DNA from: JALZHR01 sp036388635
GTDB lineage: Bacteria > Acidobacteriota > Blastocatellia > Pyrinomonadales > Pyrinomonadaceae
NCBI GenBank assembly: GCA_036388635.1
Contig: DASVRL010000473.1
Coordinates: 1-5,552, forward strand
DNA: 5,552 nt
Direction: 5' to 3'
Shown here: positions 1 to 5,552 of the stretch, piece after piece
Position numbering within the stretch: the stretch's first letter is position 1
Layout of the letters: each line of letters opens with the position of its first letter
Made by a program: the position numbers and the translations under genes
The notes under the pieces: generated by a model
Databases searched by the model: none
Seen by the model: only the letters and a program-made list of their open reading frames with translations
What the model was told of the DNA's origin: nothing

Positions 1-1
1 T

Positions 2-16
2 TGATAGAAACTATCA
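2..16. repeat. short inverted repeat (6-bp arms, 3-nt spacer)
   Basis: TGATAG and CTATCA form a perfect 6-bp inverted repeat around AAA. It overlaps the possible -10 region of the leftward promoter described at 8-37, so it could be an operator for a gene just outside the window. The short arms mean chance is a real alternative. Confidence 0.3.
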
Positions 17-37
17 TAGGTTAATTTTATCTGTCAA
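8..37 (-). promoter_or_regulatory. possible sigma-70-type promoter firing leftward out of the window
   Basis: On the minus strand there is a perfect TTGACA (37 to 32). After a 16-nt spacer comes GATAGT (15 to 10), a 4/6 match to a -10 box. A better box, TATGAT (18 to 13), sits only 13 nt away, which is too close for normal use. The element lies downstream of the HNH remnant and would serve a gene beyond the left edge. The weak -10 keeps this tentative. Confidence 0.25.
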
Positions 38-93
38 TTCCTTTTTGAATTCTGGCGGTTAATTATCATTTTTGTAAGAAATATTGATTCTAG

Positions 94-858
94 CTACAGA
101 TTAAAAGCGTTTTGTCGATGCCAGCGAATCATTGTCAGTGACGGACGAAACGGCTTTTCTTTCGGCAGATAAATTTCTTTCGCCTGCAAACTGCGAAGTA
201 GAAATGCTTCGTTTCCGCTTTCTTCAAAATTTGTTGCGACAATCATTTTGTAATTGTCCTCAATCGAAAATAATCCTTTATCAAATGACCAGTGATGAAG
301 CGGACAAAGCGCTAATCCATTGCCAATGCTATCGTCAAACGATTTGGCGAACGGAAAAATATGCGCAGCTTCAACGGCAGTTTCTCCGTCTAAAGTGATA
401 ATCCGCAAACGACAAGCGGCGCAAGTGTAATCGTAGAGTCTAATTATTGCGCGACGAAAGGCGATGTTTCGTTTCGGCGTGTCGGTGACGAGTTTTGAAA
501 TATCAGGAGTTTTGTTTTTCGCCTCTTTAAGCAATAGATTTTCGATGCTGTTAATTTCCTGATTTTCAGAAATTGCAAGCTGAAACTTCTCCGCTTATTC
601 GGGAAAATACACTTCAATAATTTTCTGACGAATCACTTCTCGCGCATCGGCTTGATGCAGAAGCAAAAACAAATCTTCGTCCAAACTTGCGAACGCGACA
701 ATGCTTGCCAGATGAGTCATTGAATTCATCTGCTTTGTCATTGCAAGCAATTGTTCATTTCCGGGTTTAGCGTGAAGATGCCAGAACTTATCCGATTTCA
801 AATGAAAAAACGGTAAAAAGATTCCTGACAGGTAACCGTATTCTTCCAGGCAGGATAA
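94..858 (-). pseudogene. HNH endonuclease (HNH_2-like) remnant, interrupted by an in-frame stop and lacking its N-terminus
   Basis: Two open stretches, 858-598 and 594-94, are in the same frame and are separated only by a TAA codon at 597-595. Read through, they give one protein: ...FLPFFHLKSDKFWHL..., ...IRQKIIEVYFPE, stop, AEKFQLAISENQEINSIENL, then the HNH domain. The join is smooth, as expected for one gene hit by a nonsense change (for example AAA to TAA). The catalytic core is complete: CAAC (421-432 on the plus strand), EAAHIFPF with the first HNH histidine, then NGLALCPLHHWSFDKGLFS with the Asn, the Cys and the His pair. This is the pattern of HNH_2-type putative restriction endonucleases. 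From memory, relatives carry some 80-100 further N-terminal residues with a KPILLL-like motif before the LPFFHLKS segment. Here the frame closes at a TGA (861-859), and no such motif is seen upstream. The only starts available for the two pieces are TTG codons (801 and 534) with no Shine-Dalgarno sequence. Codons are A/T-rich, unlike the operon to the right, which hints at a separate origin. A sequencing error at 595-597 would restore the C-terminal two thirds but not the missing N-terminus. The separate expression of a 146-residue HNH polypeptide is possible but unsupported. Confidence 0.75.
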
Positions 859-1013
859 TCATAAAACGTCAAAATTTGCTGAGTTTGAGGTAATCATATC
901 TTTCCATATAAGAGAAATTTCTTACTATCATTAACATAGCAAAGTTAAACAAAATTTTACAAAACTTAATTATTATTGAAAGAACTGTTAATAAATCGTC
1001 TTCCGTTCAAAAC

Positions 1014-1025
1014 CTTTGTACAAAG
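1014..1025. repeat. perfect 12-bp palindrome
   Basis: CTTTGTACAAAG is fully self-complementary, the form of a binding site for a dimeric protein. No start codon or promoter nearby gives it a target gene, so a function is not established. Confidence 0.3.
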
Positions 1026-1054
1026 AGATATTGGATTTTTGTATAAATGCAATT

Positions 1055-1115
1055 TTTCGATTTTCGCCTTACCGGCTTAGCAAATAATTTAATAGGCGTT
1101 TAGCCGAAATCGAAA
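1055..1115. repeat. fold-back element with crossing inner pairings
   Basis: TTTCGATTT (1055-1063) pairs with AAATCGAAA (1107-1115) as an outer 9-bp stem. Inside it CGCCT (1065-1069) can pair with AGGCG (1094-1098), and CGGCT (1073-1077) with AGCCG (1102-1106). The two inner pairings interleave, so they are either mutually exclusive or form a pseudoknot. The element lies beyond the beta-helix terminator on the minus strand. It could be a back-up transcription end, a small structured RNA, or chance. Confidence 0.3.
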
Positions 1116-1160
1116 TTTGTTGTTAAGAAGCATTTACACAAAATCCGTTACAACTTAAAA

Positions 1161-1180
1161 AGGCGGGAATAAACCCGCCT
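1161..1180 (-). terminator. rho-independent terminator of the secreted-protein operon
   Basis: On the minus strand AGGCGGG, a 6-nt loop (TTTATT) and CCCGCCT form a perfect, GC-rich 7-bp stem. TTTT follows at once, giving five T in a row with the last stem base. It starts 42 nt after the TAA of the beta-helix gene, the right place and orientation to end its transcript. In the opposite direction the tail is not a T-run, so it looks one-directional. Confidence 0.8.
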
Positions 1181-1222
1181 CTGCTTTGTTTATCACGAAT
1201 AGTCGAAAGCATCTCAGTCAGC

Positions 1223-3262
1223 TTATTGATTCGGCGTAAAGTCCACGTCTGCCAGTTCTTCATTAACCGTAATGACCTGCGGAGTGAATTGATACGACCG
1301 GTGTCTGACACTAATGATGTAAGTTTCGCCGGCGCGGACTTCCGTAAACTGGTAATAGCCGAACGCATTTGTTCTGGCTACGCGAATCTGACCGTCAGTA
1401 TCAGTCAAATAAAGAGAAGCATTTGAAACGCCTCTGTTTTTTCCCGCCAAGACTCTTCCGGCAATAGTGACGCTCGCCGCAGTCGGCGGCGCAAGGACGA
1501 CGGCAGCAGCATCGGAAAGTTCCGAAGTGTCGCCGACGGCTTGCGGCGCAAAAGCGGTTCCGGTCGCCGTGGCGGTCGCCGTCACGAATTGCCCGACGCT
1601 GAGCGGCACCGTCGTGGTAAAGAAAAACGCATAATTATTTCCCGCAATTGTACACGTGGTAGTGGAAACCGATGTGCAATTAACCGTGCCGATATAAATG
1701 CGCCCTTCGCTGGTCAGAGCAGTATCGGGGAGCGAATTACGGAAAAAGTCGATAGCAAAAGTCGTTCCGGCGGTGCTGTTGAGCGTTCCGGAAATAAATC
1801 CTGCCGTATTGGCGTTATTTATGACGGGTTTGTTTTGCTGGTTGTTCGCGCCTGTGTCCGGGTCGTTAAGGTCATTAGCGGTCGCGCCGGTCGCCTGCAA
1901 ATCGATGCCTATGCCCGTGTTGTTGAAAATCGAATTCGCGCGAATCGCATTGCCCGCGCCCGCCGTCGAATCAAGATAAATTCCGGCTCGCGCGCCGGTT
2001 GAAAGCGCATTGCCGTTGTTGGCGATGATATTGCATCCGCCGGTGCAGGCGGGCGTTGCGCCAAGGATAACTCCGGTCGGATCGCCGATTGTATTGCCGG
2101 CAGCGCCATTTGAAATTTGAACGCCGTTATCAAAATTTGGAATCGAAGTCGTGCCGTTATATCCGACGCCGATGAAATTTCCGAGCACGCTGTTTGAGGT
2201 GGCGAAGTTGGTGCTGATCGAAATGCCGTTGGCGCCGTTGCCGGAAATCGCGTTTCGAAACGGCGATGCGCCGGTGCCGATAAAGTTGCCCGAGGCTTGC
2301 AGCAGGATACCGCTGCCGTTATTGCCGAGAGCAGAATTGCCGGTTGCGTCAACGCCGATAAAGTTCGTGTTAACGTTATTTCCGGAAGCGGTAAAGCCAA
2401 AGTCCTGCTGAATGGCAACGCCGCTTCCGTTATTGCCGGATATGATGTTTCCGAATACGGTATTAGTATCGGAATTAGCAATCAAAATGCCGTGACCTGT
2501 ATTGCCCACGTCGAGCGTGCCGGTTTTATCTGTACCGATAAGGTTGCTGCTAATCGAGATGCCGGTTGCTGTGTCCGAAATTGTCACGCCTGTGCCGCTA
2601 TTGCCGGAAATAACATTGCGTCCCGGAACGGTGCCACTGGGATTCGCGCCGGATAAACCGGATGGGTCGAGAAACAAAACACCGTAATTAATATTTCCCA
2701 GAGCCGCCGTGCCTGCCGCGTTCGTGCCGATAAAGTTTCCATTGACTACGCCGCGCGTCGAGGCGTCAACTCGGATTCCGCCTTCCTGAAAGCGGTTGAT
2801 AACAAGTCCTGCAATCACACAAAACGCGTTGGCTCCCGTGCCGGAACAGCGCAAACCGATTGCCGCCCCCGCGCCCGCGCCGTTCAGTTCAATAGTCAAA
2901 ACGGCATTGCTGGCGACCGTCGGCAATGTGTTCGCCGACGAGCCGGACTGCGTGTAGCCGTTAATTGTCAACGAGCCGGTGCCCGTTCCGGTAATCGCCG
3001 GCAGCGGCGATAAGAGATTAATGGTTTTTACGCCGCCAAGCGGCGTGATATTGAAATCAATCGTGTCCGCATCGCCCGGTGTGGCGTTGGCGTCGAGAAT
3101 AGCCTGACGCAAAGTTCCCGGACCGCTGTCGGCGTCGCTCGTGACGGTATAAGTTGCGGCTTGTGCCGAAATTGACAGACTAATCAAAATTGCCAAGCTG
3201 AATAGAACCAGGGGAAAGAGTTTTTGAGTCAGTCGCAGGAAGTTATTTGTTGTTTTTATCAT
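1223..3262 (-). CDS. secreted right-handed parallel beta-helix protein with C-terminal carboxypeptidase-regulatory-like domain
   Basis: This is a complete 679-residue gene. The ATG at 3262 is preceded by AAGGAG at an 8-nt spacing, and the stop is TAA. Residues 1-35 are a signal peptide: basic start, a hydrophobic core at about 15-32, then a likely cut after AQA (33-35). Residues 37-75 hold a GTLRQAI motif followed by DTIDF, the entry segment often found in large bacterial surface beta-helix proteins. From about 80 to 460 the chain is a Gly/Asn-rich beta-helix with two alternating signatures. NxIG(T/V) occurs at 176, 240, 300 and 362, and NxISGN at 216, 272 and 337. Residues about 490-590 form a further beta-rich module. 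Residues 597-679 form a carboxypeptidase-regulatory-like Ig-type domain (AGRV, SNASLYLTDTDG, FGYYQF, AGETY). Its six cysteines fall in three close pairs (139/148, 406/410, 529/537), suggesting disulfides outside the cytoplasm. Beta-helix folds of this kind are common in polysaccharide-active enzymes and in adhesive or structural surface proteins. I see no catalytic motif that decides between these, so substrate and activity are unknown. The gene follows the propeller gene by 62 nt and ends at the terminator at 1161-1180. Confidence 0.9.
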   Translation of the reverse strand: MIKTTNNFLRLTQKLFPLVLFSLAILISLSISAQAATYTVTSDADSGPGTLRQAILDANATPGDADTIDFNITPLGGVKTINLLSPLPAITGTGTGSLTINGYTQSGSSANTLPTVASNAVLTIELNGAGAGAAIGLRCSGTGANAFCVIAGLVINRFQEGGIRVDASTRGVVNGNFIGTNAAGTAALGNINYGVLFLDPSGLSGANPSGTVPGRNVISGNSGTGVTISDTATGISISSNLIGTDKTGTLDVGNTGHGILIANSDTNTVFGNIISGNNGSGVAIQQDFGFTASGNNVNTNFIGVDATGNSALGNNGSGILLQASGNFIGTGASPFRNAISGNGANGISISTNFATSNSVLGNFIGVGYNGTTSIPNFDNGVQISNGAAGNTIGDPTGVILGATPACTGGCNIIANNGNALSTGARAGIYLDSTAGAGNAIRANSIFNNTGIGIDLQATGATANDLNDPDTGANNQQNKPVINNANTAGFISGTLNSTAGTTFAIDFFRNSLPDTALTSEGRIYIGTVNCTSVSTTTCTIAGNNYAFFFTTTVPLSVGQFVTATATATGTAFAPQAVGDTSELSDAAAVVLAPPTAASVTIAGRVLAGKNRGVSNASLYLTDTDGQIRVARTNAFGYYQFTEVRAGETYIISVRHRSYQFTPQVITVNEELADVDFTPNQ
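2111..2752 (-). repeat. in-gene tandem repeats encoding beta-helix coils (about 62 residues per unit)
   Basis: The NxIG signature recurs at residues 176, 240, 300 and 362, with gaps of 64, 60 and 62. The NxISGN signature falls between successive copies. The repeats are also visible in the DNA: CCGTTATTGCCG occurs identically at 2316-2327 and 2427-2438, and CCGATAAAGTT-like blocks (encoding NFIG) recur near 2278, 2354 and 2727. A unit this long fits about three helical coils. Such repeats could change in number by recombination. Confidence 0.7.
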
Positions 3263-3270
3263 TTTAATTT

Positions 3271-3276
3271 CTCCTT
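3271..3276 (-). promoter_or_regulatory. strong ribosome binding site of the beta-helix gene
   Basis: The minus strand reads AAGGAG, then AAATTAAA, then ATG, which is a near-ideal Shine-Dalgarno core at 8-nt spacing. It fixes the start at 3262. The base of the hairpin at 3281-3317 ends only 4 nt upstream. Confidence 0.85.
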
Positions 3277-3280
3277 GTAA

Positions 3281-3317
3281 TTAGCGCCGCCGTTCTTCGG
3301 ACGAGCGGCGGCGCTAA
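3281..3317 (-). other. intercistronic 12-bp hairpin
   Basis: TTAGCGCCGCCG and CGGCGGCGCTAA are perfect complements around a 13-nt loop, a very stable stem. It starts 7 nt after the stop of the upstream propeller gene and ends 4 nt before the AAGGAG of the beta-helix gene. On the minus strand it is followed by TTACAAGG rather than a T-run, so a classic intrinsic terminator is unlikely. It may instead protect or process the mRNA, cause partial termination, or tune translation of the next gene. Its structure is certain; its role is inferred. Confidence 0.65.
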
Positions 3318-3324
3318 TCACTGT

Positions 3325-5552
3325 TTATTCAGCTTTGCTTTGAGTTTTGCTCTGCGACGGGAAAAACTTCACATTGCGGGGGCTTTCGCCGAATGCGTTG
3401 ACCGCCGTTACTTTGTAATACATCGAGCCGCCGCCGTTGACGAGTGTTCGCAGATCGAAGTGTCGGTTTTGCTTGGCGGTGACGACGGCGACGAGCTGTT
3501 CGCGTCCGCCGCCCGTGCCGCGATAGACGCGGTAGGCGGTCAGCGGCGAATTACCGTTGGCGGGCGTCGCCCATCGCAAATTATAGCCGCGGCTGTTTTC
3601 CTCGATGAAAACGGGCGGCGATAAAGGAGGAGCCGAAGGACCGCCCGGGTCAAACGCTCCGAACAGCCTTCTTCCGTCGCGCTGACGAATCAGCGTCAAT
3701 CTCGCTATCGCCTGATTTTGCATGCGGGTAGTCAAAACCGGGTCATTATCGGGCTGGGTCATACACGGGTGCAGGGTTGCGGGATTGCCGACCGTATGAC
3801 AGCCGTCGGCATAGACGGCGACGATACGCCCGCGCGAATCGACCGCCAGCTCGTTAAAGTCGAGCAGATTGCGCGTATCCGGCGGACCGGCGGGACAAAG
3901 CGTTCCCTCGGTGCAAATCACGCCTTGCTGAACCGGATTTTTCACTCCGACTCCGAGCAGCGGGTCGTGATCCGCTCTGATTACAGTCCAGCTTTGACCA
4001 CCGTCATAAGTCGTGGCGATATACGGATACCAAGTTCCGGCAAAATTCGGACCCGCGCCTTCGTTGTCGCTGCCGACCGGATCGCCCGGATTAGTCGAGC
4101 TGGTAGCGAGGAAAAACACCGCCGCGCGGTTGTTGTCGCCCGCCACCGCGTGCGGAAAGACCGCCGCCGTCAGGTTCGGCGTGACGCTCTGCGACAAATC
4201 GAAATCGTTGGTCCACGTCAAACCCTTGTCGTTAGTAATGGCGACGTGCGGGCGATTGTCGCCGCCCATATAGGCAAAATAAACTTTGCCGCCCGCGCCG
4301 ATGCCGACCGACGGGTCGGTGTTTCCCGACGTGCTGGTCGGAACCGTCCGCACATTCCAGGTCAAACCGTTGTCTTCGGAAACGGCGAAACCGGATTTGC
4401 CGCCGCAGCCTTTATTCGGCAGATAGACCGTGCCGTCATTGGGCGCGACCTTGATATGCCCGTGCAGACCGTTGCATTGCAGCAGAGTGTAAGCCGGAAC
4501 CGCGGGCAGATAACTGTAACCGCCGTTGATGCTGGCGGCGACCGTCGCCGTGGCGACCGATTGCGAAGCGTAATACCACATGTGCGGATAACCGCCGACG
4601 GGTTGTCTGCCGATAGGCGCACTAGGGCTGGGCGGACCGCCGCCGATTGTCTGGTGGTCGACGCCCTGTGTCGGACCGCCGGTTTGAACAACATTGGAAA
4701 TAGTCGTTAAATCGTCATCGCTCAGAACCGCGTTGGTGGCGCCGAGGACGACTTCCAATTCTCCGAAGATGCTGCGTCCCGTAATCGGGTCAGTAAAGCC
4801 TATCGGGTCGAAACCGGTCGGGGCTAAAGTAATGGGTTTGGGAAACCAGGTCGTTCCCGACAACGGGTCGGCAGGCGATGTCGAATCGTTAAACGTGGTT
4901 CGGTTTGCCTGAAGGCGCGACATCGACATCACGTTTCCGGTGTTCCAATTGATGCCGATTGAAGGCTCGCCCGCGTTATCGCGGCGCGGATAACCGAAAG
5001 GCGGTTGATAATTGTCAAAAGTCGCCGGAGTGCCGTTGTCCGGCGGCGCGGCTGTAACCGTGTTCTCGACCGTTGCCGTTCCGACATACTGGTCTCCCGG
5101 CGCGACCAGAAAATATATGGCGCGAACATAATACGTCGCGCCCGCATCCGGCGGGCTGAGGACGACTTCTTCAAAAGTGTTCGTGCCGTTACCGCTCGTT
5201 CCGCTAACCGTATCCAGAGGCGGAGAGTTTACCACGCCGTCGCCTTGCATCTGCGGCGTGCTGTTGGTTTCCTGACGAACTACCATGTCGTAATCGTTGG
5301 CTGGTAAAGTCCAGTTAAAGCGAACCTTAATGCGCTTGCCCGACCAATTTCCGGGATTGGCGGTCAGCGTATAAACATCGCAATTGGCAGCTGACGCGTC
5401 GCCCGTCGTGCAGCTCGGTTCGCCGTTGGCGGCGGTCGCAGGCGTTATACGGTCGCCGTTCCACGGCGTAACACTCGTTCCGACCGTCGGGTTCAGACTT
5501 CCGCTTGACGGACTTGAGGCTTCGGAGCGATTGCCGAACCAGAACAAGCCGG
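3325..5552 (-). CDS. Asp-box (BNR/sialidase-like) beta-propeller protein with C-terminal fibronectin type III domain, 5' end cut by the window
   Basis: The frame is open to the right edge: the TTG at 5547 is preceded by in-frame GGC. The true start and any signal peptide are therefore outside the window, and TTG is not taken as the start. Residue numbers count that TTG as 1 and run to 740. Residues about 40-165 look like a beta-sandwich of the kind found beside secreted enzymes (VYTLTANPGNWSG, then DYDMVVR, then TYYVRAIY). Residues about 180-625 form a propeller with three good Asp boxes: SEDNGLTW (390-397), TNDKGLTW (438-445) and TYDGGQSW (513-520). A GEPSIGINWNTG segment sits near its start at about 193. 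Residues about 640-728 form a fibronectin type III domain (YNLRWATP, AYRVYRG, YYKVTAVNAFGES). Asp boxes occur in sialidases and other glycan-active enzymes but also in non-catalytic propellers. I do not see the FRIP-type arginine motif of true sialidases, so 'sialidase' should not be assumed. Eight cysteines fall in four pairs (46/56, 358/381, 545/551, 583/595), as in exported proteins. It is the upstream partner of the beta-helix gene, 62 nt away. No membrane anchor or sorting signal is seen at the C-terminus. Confidence 0.85.
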   Translation of the reverse strand, partial: GLFWFGNRSEASSPSSGSLNPTVGTSVTPWNGDRITPATAANGEPSCTTGDASAANCDVYTLTANPGNWSGKRIKVRFNWTLPANDYDMVVRQETNSTPQMQGDGVVNSPPLDTVSGTSGNGTNTFEEVVLSPPDAGATYYVRAIYFLVAPGDQYVGTATVENTVTAAPPDNGTPATFDNYQPPFGYPRRDNAGEPSIGINWNTGNVMSMSRLQANRTTFNDSTSPADPLSGTTWFPKPITLAPTGFDPIGFTDPITGRSIFGELEVVLGATNAVLSDDDLTTISNVVQTGGPTQGVDHQTIGGGPPSPSAPIGRQPVGGYPHMWYYASQSVATATVAASINGGYSYLPAVPAYTLLQCNGLHGHIKVAPNDGTVYLPNKGCGGKSGFAVSEDNGLTWNVRTVPTSTSGNTDPSVGIGAGGKVYFAYMGGDNRPHVAITNDKGLTWTNDFDLSQSVTPNLTAAVFPHAVAGDNNRAAVFFLATSSTNPGDPVGSDNEGAGPNFAGTWYPYIATTYDGGQSWTVIRADHDPLLGVGVKNPVQQGVICTEGTLCPAGPPDTRNLLDFNELAVDSRGRIVAVYADGCHTVGNPATLHPCMTQPDNDPVLTTRMQNQAIARLTLIRQRDGRRLFGAFDPGGPSAPPLSPPVFIEENSRGYNLRWATPANGNSPLTAYRVYRGTGGGREQLVAVVTAKQNRHFDLRTLVNGGGSMYYKVTAVNAFGESPRNVKFFPSQSKTQSKAE

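Larger units (their letters stand above)
859..1160. other. AT-rich intergenic region
   Basis: About 300 bases separate the HNH remnant from the operon terminator. The stretch is visibly AT-rich with stops in the frames I checked. It contains no convincing gene and no RNA gene that I recognise. The only structures noted are the palindrome at 1014-1025 and the fold-back at 1055-1115, listed separately. Any original promoter and N-terminal coding sequence of the endonuclease would be expected here, but I could not identify either. Confidence 0.6.

Noticed and set aside
132..398. 88-residue open frame on the plus strand
   Set aside because: It is antisense to the HNH domain, whose zinc-binding and catalytic residues are clearly in the minus-strand frame.
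841..900. Possible frameshifted N-terminal piece of the endonuclease (ILTFYDYPAWKN in another minus-strand frame)
   Set aside because: It reads like protein by eye, but it is short, is bounded by a stop, and does not match the N-terminal motif I recall for the family. It is too weak to call a frameshift.
1541..2002. 153-residue open frame on the plus strand
   Set aside because: It is antisense to the beta-helix gene. The Arg/Gly/Ser-rich translation resembles no family and mirrors the repeats of the real gene.
1909..2481. 190-residue open frame on the minus strand in another frame
   Set aside because: It overlaps the beta-helix gene completely. It stays open because the repeated coding DNA avoids stops in that frame, and the translation is low-complexity.
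2111..2752. CRISPR-like or intergenic tandem repeat
   Set aside because: The repeats are imperfect, keep the reading frame and encode beta-helix coils, so they are protein repeats.
3281..3317. Rho-independent terminator ending the propeller gene transcript
   Set aside because: The stem is strong but has no T-run after it on the minus strand, so it was described as an intercistronic hairpin rather than a terminator.
3718..4710. 330-residue open frame on the plus strand
   Set aside because: It lies fully antisense to the propeller gene, whose domains are recognisable. The translation is Arg/Ala/Asp-rich with no recognisable motif, typical of a shadow frame in GC-rich coding DNA.

Overview
The window reads as a chromosomal piece of an environmental bacterium, most likely an Acidobacteriota of the Blastocatellia type. 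That assignment is an inference. It rests on the style of the secreted proteins: an NxIG/ISGN parallel beta-helix ending in a 'GRV...SNASLYLTDTDG...FGYYQF...AGETY' carboxypeptidase-regulatory-like domain, next to an Asp-box propeller with a fibronectin type III tail. No rRNA, tRNA, CRISPR array or complete mobile element is visible.

Everything that looks coding lies on the minus strand, so the region is read right to left. The right-hand part (5552 to 1223) holds two moderately GC-rich genes for exported proteins. The first is a large protein cut off by the right edge, with an N-terminal beta-sandwich, an Asp-box propeller and an FN3 domain. After a 62-nt gap containing a perfect 12-bp-stem hairpin comes a complete 679-residue right-handed beta-helix protein with a clear signal peptide and a strong ribosome binding site. 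A rho-independent terminator at 1161-1180 closes this pair, which is probably one transcription unit. Both proteins have even numbers of cysteines in close pairs, consistent with an oxidising, extracytoplasmic location. A role at the cell surface or in carbohydrate binding or degradation is possible but not shown.

The left-hand part (1 to about 1160) is visibly more AT-rich. It contains a decayed HNH endonuclease gene (94-858). The HNH catalytic core is intact, but the frame carries a TAA stop in the middle and the usual N-terminal region is absent. Between this remnant and the operon terminator is an AT-rich non-coding stretch with a 12-bp palindrome and an overlapping fold-back structure. 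At the far left edge there is a possible leftward promoter overlapped by a short inverted repeat.

I do not see a convincing new multi-gene system. The items most worth a second look are the interrupted endonuclease, the intercistronic hairpin beside the beta-helix ribosome binding site, the regular roughly 62-residue super-repeat of the beta-helix, and the pairing of the two secreted proteins.
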